Shown: piece by piece, positions 21,748 through 31,500 of the stretch | Numbering within the stretch: the first letter of the stretch is position 1 | How the letters are laid out: each line of letters opens with the position of its first letter | NCBI GenBank assembly: GCA_959347315.1 | Contig: OY365811.1 | Location: 40,738,946 to 40,802,945 of the forward strand | Length of the DNA: 64,000 bases | Direction of reading: 5' to 3' | Source of the DNA: Bimastos eiseni | Taxonomy: Eukaryota; Annelida; Clitellata; Crassiclitellata; Lumbricidae | The notes under the pieces: model-generated | What the model saw: the letters and a program-made list of their open reading frames with translations, nothing else | The model's database searches: none | Told to the model about the DNA's origin: nothing | Translations under genes and position numbers: made by a program

Positions 21748-22321
21748 ATTGCTATGATTCATCGCATTCGACGAAGTTTATGATGCCTTTAGATGATCCT
21801 AGATCGTTGCAATCCTCTACTACTAGTTCTAAGGAAGATAATACATTTTATTATGCCTTCCATTTTCGTCATGGCAAATTGCTATCAAGCTTAATTCGGG
21901 ACGAAGTTGCTGACGATGTGGCATGTGATTGCCGAGTATAGGTTCCTTGCCGTCGGCCATGCAGTAATAATCAATTTCAAAATTTTTTACAAAAATTTTG
22001 TCTTGTGTGCTCTAACATTAAGATAATGAACTCTTTGTATTTTATCATGTGGGCACAATTAATTAATTTGGTTGATTTCCACAAACTGTGATTTAGGACT
22101 TTGTATCTTAGCCATTGCAATTTGAACTAAGAGCTATAAATATCTTTGCGCATGCGTAAAGCCTAGTCTTGCGAAGTCTCGCAGGTCCTATGTCAGGTAC
22201 AACTATTCCGTGGCTTACTCCTCGCTCATGCATGGCAACGACGGTCACGGCCTATTCGAAGAATAGTTACTTAATGTGTAAGCCTTATTCTGCGAATAGG
22301 CTATTCTAAGCCCATGCATAT
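21748..22321. mobile_element. Truncated copy of the 20-bp-TIR element
   Basis: It matches 15845-16418 of the complete element in inverted orientation. The outer TIR (TATTCTAAGCCCATGCATAT at 22302-22321) is present; the other TIR is missing because the palindrome homology stops at 21748. Confidence 0.85.
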
Positions 22322-22940
22322 CACCTCTGATCCTCTTCTTGGCAGACCTTTATGGGTTTATCAAAACAAAACCAGAATAATTTCAGATAAGAAAGGTGTT
22401 GTCGGCAAAATAAATTGGGAAGCATAGCTCTATAGACCACATGATTGAAAAAATATTTCGCCCTTATGTTATCTCTCAGCAATGCTTCTAATCAAAACAT
22501 TTATCAGGTTTGGTAACATACTAACTTTTTGTTCGTCCCTTTAGTGTTCAATTTCTTCGTACTTTTCTTGGATTTTGACTTCTGGATAAGACAAGCAAAT
22601 GGTGAAGACGTTATAGGTATTTAACATTTCTTATCACAGGAATGTTCAGATGCATGTGGATTAACATTTGATAAATTGCGTGAATGGCTTCATATCAATG
22701 TGCACAGTCCAACATGCAAACTACCCTTTCTTATGAAAGTGGTCGCTTCAGATAGGGAAGTTAATTTGAAGTTACGAGATTGAGAGGACAGACCGAGTCA
22801 GACAGAGAGAGTGAATAGCAGTTATAGACAGAGTGATGTGATGGCAGGATAACCACGAACATTGCATGAATATTCTTTATCTTTTATTGTCATTGACTTC
22901 TTGATCGTGCATATACTAATGAGATTTGAGGAAGCTGAAC

Positions 22941-23116
22941 AAGGCCAAAATATTACATCAACCAGATATTGCAGGCAAGACTCCTCTGATCCTTGAAAAT
23001 AAGAATGAGAATTTTAAATTGTATGCGAGTATGGAGAGGGAGCCAAGAAATGGTTTCCCACTTTGGCCTCGGGTTCTTCCTTCCCGATTCACTAGAACCA
23101 AGACCCGTCATATCGA
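22941..23116 (-). mobile_element. LINE ORF2 C-terminal fragment (right arm)
   Basis: Mirror copy of the 15050-15225 fragment (ISWLPLHTRIQFKILILIFK on the minus strand), identical in translation. Confidence 0.6.
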
Positions 23117-23347
23117 CATCGGTGGTATTTCCATAACAGAATTCGAACCTCATGCATACCATTAATTCCCGAATTGGTTGGGCTAATTCCCGTCGGCATA
23201 ACTCATTATTATTCATTCGTTTGATGAATGGTTTCCCCTTCAATAGTTTAAATTACAATAATTTCAAGAATGACAGAACACAAACCATAAAGGCAGAGAT
23301 GCGAGAGAAACGAATAAAGCGAGCTATCAGTGTAGCAGCTGTCTTAA

Positions 23348-24202
23348 CACTTTGAACACATATGCCGTACATGTACACGTCATTATTTTAGCGTTCCTGT
23401 GCGTGTATGCCGTAAATATATGTCATAAAGTATACGACCGTTAGATATCTATACAATGGCCTAATCAGCGTCCAGGCAATAAACTCTGCCGCGTCTTCAT
23501 TACTACTAAGGTGTGCGATGTTATCTGGTGTATAATGATGTATTTTCTTAGGGTTTACTGCAAATAATAGGCTATATTATGCCCTGTCTTACATCACTGT
23601 GTATGTCAATGTTCTGAGATAGACAGTTTCGAAGGTTCTGAAAGAAATTGATTTGTCAGACGATGATATTTCAAAGAGAAGAGTGATCGCGATAGTGATA
23701 AGGAATTAGACGACATTGAAGCGATAAGTGACATTGAAAGTCAAGCAACAGAGACCTATGATCCCCCTTGGAATGCTTGGGATGAACATGCATATAGCCC
23801 AGCCAACGAATAACAGCCTGATGTGTTAGATGCTCCTGTGGCAACTGCATTTGCCACTGTGTTTGGGAGCGAATCCAGAGTAATTATGTTCCAAAATATG
23901 GGCATCCTACCGCCATCTGCACACAAGCAGACACCAACTAGCGGATGCATCCTATGCTACACACGTGTACAGCGGAAAGAGAGTCGTTACATTTGCAAGA
24001 TTCCATGTTTTGAGGATTACCATTCACATGCAGACTTCTAGCCAGATTACCGTAGAGTTGGAGTGTTGAACAAGTTCTTTGCGTTTCATAGTCTTTACGT
24101 TATTTTTGTCAATAATTAGCGTTCTACGTGACTTCTTCACAATGCCGATAATTTCTTATATGGTGTCGTGCCAGGGTAAAAAATTTTCCTGCAGGCAATG
24201 TG
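23348..24202 (+). mobile_element. piggyBac deletion derivative (right arm)
   Basis: Mirror copy of 13964-14818, same 855-bp length, flanked by TTAA at 23344-23347 and 24203-24206. The Cys-rich C-terminal remnant is the ORF at 23823-24041 on the plus strand. At least one difference from the left copy occurs near 23592 (TACATCA versus TACGTCA on the same strand). Confidence 0.8.
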
Positions 24203-24322
24203 TTAAGTAGGGCCTACTGACTGAAGAGGAGAGAGGCAAACCTTAGGAAGACCCATGGGAAGGGAATTGCAGGAGAAAATTCCAGAACAATAAAGTACAT
24301 GATATATCTATACTGTACTCAC

Positions 24323-24622
24323 CCGCTTGCGGGAATGGGATTCTGCATCATCGCCATCATCGTCGCCATCTTCATCTTCGTCTCCTTTATCTTCACCTTC
24401 ACCGTCTTCATTTTCTCCTGCTTCATCTCCTTCTTCACCGTCTTCATTTTCTTCTGCTTCATCTCCTCCTCCACCTTCACCGTCTTCATTTTCTTCTGCT
24501 TCATCTCCTCCTCCACCTTCACCGTCTTCATTTTCTTCTGCTTCATCTCCTCCTCCACCTTCACCGTCTTCATTTTCTTCTGCTGCATCTCCTCCTCCAC
24601 CTTCACCGTCTTCATTTTCTCC
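24323..24622 (-). CDS. Candidate acidic-repeat exon, shorter allele (right arm)
   Basis: A 100-codon stretch is bounded by the same GTGAGT donor and the same AG as the left copy. It has only 14-residue units plus one 12-residue unit. It differs from the left arm by exactly 38 codons, frame kept. Function is unknown, and coding status rests on the splice-like borders and frame conservation. Confidence 0.4.
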
Positions 24623-24751
24623 CTATGATTAGCCAAACATTGCACAAAACTCTGTATAAATATATACTTTGTATTGAATGGCATCGTTTTTTGATCATCA
24701 ATATATATCTTCTCGCAGCATAAGTCTGTGGCAAGGGCTCCCGGTATGAGG

Positions 24752-25622
24752 TATCCCAAGAGAAAAGGAAGGTTTTAAGGTGAGAAAAAGAGGTAGAAAT
24801 GCCATCCGAGATGATAAAGCTTAGAAAAGAAGAAAGTCCATTCCATAAAAACGAACCTGTGCAATCAAAAGATCTGGATTTAGCCATTGTGAAACTAGAA
24901 TGGAGAACAAAGAAGTCAAGCCGGTCAGAGGATATGAGAGGAGGCAATGATGTGACAGAGATGGGACGTAGAATTTAGTAAGAAAGATATTTTGGAGCAA
25001 GACTTAGTTGCTATTTGAACACAATACTGTAAAACAAAAATTGTGTGCACGCAAAAAAGTGTACTTTGCTGCAATTCTTACACAATAAATTTAACACACA
25101 TCAAAAGTTAAGGACATGTTGCTACACTGTGTGTTTGCCAAATGCAAATGAAGGCTACAGACTGACTTAATTATTTACATAAATTGAGTGTGACAGATAG
25201 GCCTACTGTGAAGAACGCTCACCAACTAGCGAGATGGTTACTGTGTGGGAACCTTGAGCAAGTCCTTCTACATTATTATTATTATTACAGCAGTTTTATA
25301 TAACGCCCCTTCAAGGCCATCTACTCAGAAGAGCTCCAAGCCCAGCTTCAGTCAAACAGAACAATCCAGAAAGGAATATGGCAGATTGACCTATTGGTGT
25401 GAGACGCAGTGCCACTGGAAGGCCGTTCCAGGTCGTCGGGCCAGCCAGTGAGAAAGCAGGACAATTTCGAATGACAGTCTGCGCTAGGGGACAAGTAATT
25501 CCACTTTTGCAGCAGAGCGTAATGAGCCACGACGTGGAACAGTCACATTGGGGGAGCAAAGTTCAATCATGTACAGGGGTGCAAGGCCTATGCAGCGTCT
25601 GACCAGCACAGAGACTCGATAG
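24752..25622 (-). mobile_element. Mirrored LINE ends of the right arm
   Basis: This contains the mirror of the 13090-13300 fragment (24752-24962) and of the 12430-12770 LINE end with TATATAACGCCCCTTCAAGG tail (25282-25622), in minus orientation. Between them is DNA with no recognised content. Confidence 0.6.
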
Positions 25623-25701
25623 GCAATGCGCTGCATGTATAACTAATGCTTGGTACTATCTATTGATGCTTCGTAATTAAGCAGTGGTGCATGTAAACCA
25701 T

Positions 25702-26100
25702 ATAAATGTAATTGTAATCTGACATTTATATAGCACTACTTCAAGAAAGAACTCATCAGTGGCGCTCCAGACCCAAACCAGTGAGAAACACTGTGGAATA
25801 ATGATGATGATGATGATAAAGTGATGCTGCTGATGATGATGATAATATGATGATTAGGTGACAACGATGATGATGACGATAAGGTAATAAAAAGGTGATG
25901 ATGATGGTGTAATATAATAGTTCTCACAACATACACCCTTTAAATCCCTTGCAAGCTTGACTGACTACACTGGATGTAGTCTACACCGAATGTAGTCTGC
26001 ACTGAATATAGTCTACAATGAATGTAGTCTAAAATGAATGTAGTCTACAATGAATGTAGTCTACAATGAATGTAGTCTACAATGAATGTAGTGTGTGTGT
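25702..26100. repeat. Right-arm tail module, ATC repeat and 16-bp tandem repeat
   Basis: This holds the mirror of the left-arm tail module (25702-25777) and ATC repeat (about 25787-25912). About eight TGTAGTCTACAATGAA-type units then run to 26093, three beyond the palindrome edge at 26043. Confidence 0.75.
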
Positions 26101-26159
26101 AGGTAACTGACACTGTTCCAATACAATGACACAGTGCCTTTGAATGACTCTAGAAAGAA

Positions 26160-26415
26160 GCTATATAAATAGATCAACTGGCCTTGAGCAAGCGAGCGAA
26201 GTGGTCGGTCGTCTCTTCCTGTTCACTGAAGAGCAATGGTCGACTGATGTTGAGCGCCTGCAGCGAGCGATTCAAAAGCAGAAGAACAGTTGACAGAGCG
26301 ACCACAGATGATGTCTTCTAAATACAAAGTACATTCATTATCATCAGCATCATCTACATCATCACCATTATCTTCATTATCGTCATTACCAGAACCATCA
26401 ATCAATCAACGTGAA
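26160..26415. repeat. SINE fragment and ATC microsatellite
   Basis: TGGCCTTGAGCAAG at about 26182 is a SINE-core fragment. A CAT/ATC trinucleotide tract occupies 26330-26402, followed by (AATC)n. Confidence 0.5.
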
Positions 26416-27115
26416 TTTTATATATCGCCCCTTCAAGTAATCTACTCAGAGGCGGTCTGACTACGGCTGAAAAAAAAACGGATTTCAATGAACAGTAAAA
26501 TGCATGTAAGGTAGGGGTCAACCGGGTAGACAATTTTCACCCAGTACCGAATCCGAGTATTTGAAAAATTTTGGCTGTACTATTTGCCGGATCCGGGTAC
26601 GAACCGGGTAGTAACCAAGTACCAATTTTTTCCATGTCCAAAGCTTGATAATATAATGTTCATGCAAAGCATTCAATTTCAAGCATGCTCCAGTATCACG
26701 TACGTGAAATATGACTTTGTTTTAATGGACTAGATCGAGTCTCTTTATTTCATTACCGGTTACCATTTTGTTGTTTACTCATGGGGAGGCAAAAAAATCA
26801 GAAAACTTCAAAAACATAATATTGTCAAAATGACAAAGTAAAATTTAAGTAATCCTTAGTTAAATTAAAAAATTTATTTTTGCAACTATTTGCGTGTTAA
26901 GTATTTGCCGAGGCGAATACTTCTGAGTAGTGATGAAAATTGTGATATTCGGCCGAGGCGAATTCCGGTTGACCCCTAATGTAAGGAATTTCTCGGCAAG
27001 AGGCGCAGCCCATTCCAGATGGTCGGGCCAACCACTGAAAAGGCTAGATGTTGCATCGTTGTGGTACGAGCAAAAGGGACAACCAGGTCCCCATGGGCAA
27101 CAGAACGGATCATCA
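26405..27115 (-). mobile_element. LINE 3' end interrupted by a MITE
   Basis: On the minus strand GDLVVPFARTTTMQHLAFSV, VGPTIWNGLRL and LLPRNSLH (27110 to 26987) run into the target site. After a 467-bp insertion the LINE resumes at 26511 and ends with the TATATA...CTTCAAG tail (26415-26455). This is a CR1/L2-like 3' end. Confidence 0.7.
26512..26978. mobile_element. hAT-type MITE with 8-bp target duplication, copy 1
   Basis: Termini are TAGGGGTCAACCGG at 26512 and its exact inverse ending at 26978. ATGTAAGG flanks both sides (26504-26511, 26979-26986). The 467-bp element has no ORF. Internal motifs GGATCCGGG and CGAGGCGAA are shared with the copy at 30798. Confidence 0.88.
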
Positions 27116-27330
27116 TCATTATCAGATGAATCATTATCATCCTCATCACCATTTTCATTATCACTATCCTTGTCAGCATCACCATCATCACCGTAATCAT
27201 CATCATCTTATCGCCATCACCTCATCATCTTCATCATTGTCACCATCATCATGATCTCACCATCGTCCTATTATCATCATCATCGTCGTTGTCAACATCA
27301 ACGTCTTATCATCAACTTCTCCTTATTACC
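27115..27330. repeat. ATC trinucleotide microsatellite
   Basis: Imperfect ATC/CAT repeats cover about 200 bp; ORFs across it are artefacts. Confidence 0.8.
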
Positions 27331-27503
27331 TGCTAACTTAAAACAATGCCAAGAGGTTAGGGTAGCCAAGGGTGTTAACAGAAAAGGCAGGTTAGGGTAG
27401 CTTAGGGCATGGCCAGGCCTGCGAAAATATTATCTTCTGTGACTTCCCTCTTTTTGGATTCTGGAGAAATTTGAAGAAAACAATTATGAAGGAGTTGTCT
27501 CAC

Positions 27504-28174
27504 CAAATCTGTGTCGGCCAAGTCGAGTGACTCGAGTTCTGTGTTGACCTGCAGGGCCAGAGCAAAACACAGTCCGCCCTTGTTCCCGATCTTGTTGCCA
27601 TTCAAACGCAGGCAGCGGTGAAAACCGTTCTTCTACAGCAGAACAGACAGAACTCGTGTAAATGTACTAACGATCAAATAACATAGTATTGTATTTCTAT
27701 TTGATTTCCATGTAACTGGTCTTCCTCTACATGAGCACATTAAAAAGATTAAACTATGGCAAATATTTTCATATAATAATAATCATTTTTGTATCACTTT
27801 GGAATGTGGCTTTTTACTAAGAACTAAATAACATTTTATTGTTGTTAATATTATTATTATTTATATAAACATAACATGCAAAGTCACCTAACACAGCAAT
27901 CTAATCTGAACCTTACGCATTAAGATAATGGATCAAAATCAGTTTCCATACACATGCATATTACACACTGCTCTGAAATGAACCATCAGAATTTAGAAGC
28001 CACTGGTGTAGCTACTGAACAGTGGCCTAAACGGGAGCTACATAAATTCACAGGAAGAATTCTGACGGATGGAAGCAGACACCAACTTACATGTAGTGCT
28101 CCGGCTAAATGCTGTGCTCCGATTTCGCCAAAGTCATTGCACATGAGGTTAATGCACTCAATGGAGGACGACTC
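27504..28174 (-). CDS. Leucine-rich-repeat protein, LRRC34-like, two exons (partial)
   Basis: Exon 28091-28174 (84 bp, 28 codons, exactly one repeat) reads SIECINLMCNDFGEIGAQHL. Exon 27504-27632 (129 bp) reads CLRLNGNKIGNKGGLCFALA, then LQVNTELESLDLADTDL. Both are phase 0 with good AG and GT borders and join into continuous ribonuclease-inhibitor-type LRRs. The order of motifs, GNKIxNKGG...LQxNxxLExLDLxDxDL, resembles LRRC34, a germline/cilia-associated LRR protein, from memory. No earlier or later LRR exons were found; the downstream direction runs into LINE debris and the palindrome at 26043, so the gene may be truncated. Confidence 0.65.
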
Positions 28175-28379
28175 CTGACAAGAGAATTCAGGAAAATAAT
28201 ACTCAGACGTGTGTGCATGCGCCAATAGTTGCACAATCCATCAAATAATATGTAAATATTTTAGAACTCCTTTCATAGCAATACCAGATAAGAGTAAGAT
28301 CAGCCAGCCAGCCAACAAACCAACTAACCAACCAAACAAACAAATTCAACTTAAGATATTCACTCAGTATGACACAGCT

Positions 28380-28510
28380 AAATAGAGCAGTTTTCAGCAA
28401 TAACCGGAATCATCATCAACATAATCATCATCAACTTAATTATCATCAACATAATTATCAACTTAATTATCATCAACATAATCATCATCAACATAATCAT
28501 CATAAGGTCC
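28380..28510. repeat. CATCAACATAAT tandem repeat
   Basis: Imperfect ATCATCAACATA / ATTATCAACTTA units. It is not coding. Confidence 0.7.
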
Positions 28511-28571
28511 CAGCATCAACATCACCACAACAAAACACAAAGCATACTAACATCTTAAAAAAACCACCAAC

Positions 28572-31500
28572 CAGTTGTTCTTGTCCACTTTCAGCCAAGC
28601 AGACAGGAAACGTGACACTCGTAACCCTTGCAATGTTCATCTGTGACGTATCAATAAAGGTGTCACCAGCATCACCTTCTACCACAATCCCACCAAAACC
28701 TGACAAAAGCAATTCCGGATATTACTATTTATTTCCTACTTATTTTCTATTGTATCATTTCAACCATAGTGTGTTCGAGATCAAAAGATTTTAGTCTGAA
28801 CCTGAGACAAGAGCGTGCTACAACCTGCTCAGGGTTAAAAGACAGAGCTCACGGAGCTGACTCAAACTCGTAGTCGTCGGATCAAAAACTGAGCACATTA
28901 CCGAAAGGATGCACAAGAGACAGTCATGCTAATATTTCAACTACATTAATTCCAAATCAATACTATTATTACTATTATTATCATCATAATTAACATGATC
29001 ATCATCATTATCATCAATAAAAAAATATATAATTAGCACTATTCTAATAATCTCAATAAATATTTAATAGACAACAAACAATGTGTTCATTTGATTCTAA
29101 TAACTCACCAGTTGTGTCACTGTCTGGATTCGGTATATCGGGATTTGTTAAAAGCTTTCTCAAAGCTCCTAACCTTGGCTCCGCTCTTTGCTGATTCATA
29201 ACCTATCAAGAGTGAAAATTATTTATTTTCTAGGTACTCCTACAGATTCAGTTTTTATTTAAAGTTTATATGAAGAAGTCATTTATCATGCAGAAGGTGC
29301 TTGACCAAACACAGTCATTTAATCCCAGTGAAATATGAAGAAATCATTTAAGCCCAGAGAAATATGAAGAAATCATTAAAGCACAAAGAAAACGAAAGTC
29401 AATTGAGGCACAGAGTACCCTGAAGATGTCATTTAATTTGAACAGAAAAAATTGAAGAAGTCATGCCTGTCTACAGAAATATGAAGAAGTCAGCCAAGTT
29501 TAGAGAAAGAAGTCATGCAAGGCGAGATAAAGTGAATAAGTCCTTTTAGGTAGTCATGAAAGGTCCAGATAAATATAACATGACAGAGCCAAGCAAAAGC
29601 CAAAGAAATATATTTCTTGAGAGATTGAACTTCCATAATGAAACCCAGATTTGGCTTGCTTTTTCCATCATACTGGGCCCCACAGTGACACTTTTTCATC
29701 AAACAACAATACTAGCAAAGATATTTAAACATCCATTGTTTCCTAGAAATTACTGAATAAAACCGAATCAGTGCAGACAGCATTCGTACTCTTCATCGAG
29801 ATCACCTCTTCTCAGCTAAAATCAAATCAATCAATCAATCGATCAATCATTAATAACTAAAATTCCGAAACGGATCATCAATACATACATACATACACAC
29901 ATTCACACAAACATACATATACGTACATACATACATACATACAAACATACATACAAAGCCATAAAAACATAAATACATACATACACATACATATATATAC
30001 ATATATATACACAAACACACACGCATACATACAAATGTGAATAAAAAGTACATACATGTATACATATATACATACACACACACAATCATACAAACATATG
30101 TACACACATTCATACAAACATATATACATACATATATATACATATATGCATACATACATACATACATACACACATATATACATACACAAACACATGCATA
30201 CATACACAAAATACATACATACATACACACATACATATTACATACATATATAAATACAAATTCAAAATTGCACCTGATACGCTCGTTCTGCCACCACTCT
30301 GTCCCCTAGAATGTGACCACAGAAATTGGCTGTCACAGCATCCTTTCCACGTTTCACCTGCCACCGCAGCTGGTTTTGCTTCTCGTTGTAAGCGTCTTTT
30401 CGAATAGCAACGTCAAAGATGGCCTCCTACGAACAACAACATATAAAGGGTCCATCAAACAAAATGAAGAAGACAAACCAAATCTGTATTGGCCCATGGA
30501 AGTTCATTCTCCAAAGACTGATCGGCCTATGTCTCAATGGCCTTTGCTTGGCTCTGCCATATTTCTATGGCCATGCTATGACTATCATATTTCTACAATG
30601 CATAAGTGTGTATAACCATATCTGTATGCTGCTTGTAAGAGTATCTCTGTTTATTAAGCACTTTTTTGAACATGACAAAAGTGTAAGTAGTTATGAAAGG
30701 ATGAAATGAAATAATGAAAATAGCTATCAAATTGCCAGTATATGTAGTAGCTATGTATGCACATTTCACATATGTATAAACTTACATGGACATAGATTAG
30801 GGTATAACTGGAAATCGTCTCTGACCGAATATTGGACTATTTGGAAGTATTCGCCTCGGCAAATATCACACCCGCAAATAGCTAAAAATAACTTTTTTGT
30901 GAAAAAATAATTTTTATGATAAAATAATATTTTTTTATCAAATAAATTTAGGACCAACCAACGGATTTACTTATAAGTTATTGATTAATTAAACAAGAAC
31001 TTAACATTCCATTGAATTATCTTTAAAATAATGATGTTAATTTATTTATTTTTATTTCTTTTGGTTGCATTCCTCAGGTGCAACTAAATCAGTAATTTTC
31101 CTACTTGATTTGGCTCCGGTAAACATTAGAGTAAAGACGTCGTTGGTAACTTCATATTTAAAATTTTATAACAAGGTTTTACATTTTTTTCACAAATAAA
31201 GTCATTAAATAATAAATATATTGTCATACCCTACAGTGCAACGATGCACTATATGAAGGATATTGCTATTGCTATAGACTATGCATTGACTGTAAATAGT
31301 TCTCGTAGCTGTGCATGTGGCAGGTTAGCTATGCCTACAGATGGTACTCACTGCCAGTAGCTGGCCAGATTTGCCGCTACTACTCGGTTCGTATCCGGAT
31401 CCGGCAAATAGTGCATCCAAATACTCGGATTCGGTGGAAATTGTCTACTCGGTTATTCCCTAACATAGAAGTTATAACCTTGATTTTGCAGAAGCTTCCA

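Larger units (their letters stand above)
21748..26043 (-). repeat. Right arm of giant inverted repeat
   Basis: This is the reverse complement of 12009-16418, 4,296 bp long. It begins inside the TIR element (ATTGCTATGATTCATCGC is the first shared run) and ends in the 16-bp tandem repeat. It carries all arm features in mirrored order and has three fewer acidic repeat units. Confidence 0.97.

Noticed and set aside
12009..26043. Terminal inverted repeats of a giant transposon (Maverick/Polinton-like)
   Set aside because: The spacer has no integrase, polymerase or capsid-type genes, the arms are full of older unrelated transposons, and no target duplication was seen at the outer edges.
29850..30364. 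Long Cys/Tyr/Val-rich ORFs on the minus strand and a His/Tyr/Thr-rich ORF on the plus strand
   Set aside because: The (CATA)n tetranucleotide tract reads open in every frame. Only the splice-bounded exon 30274-30426 is retained.
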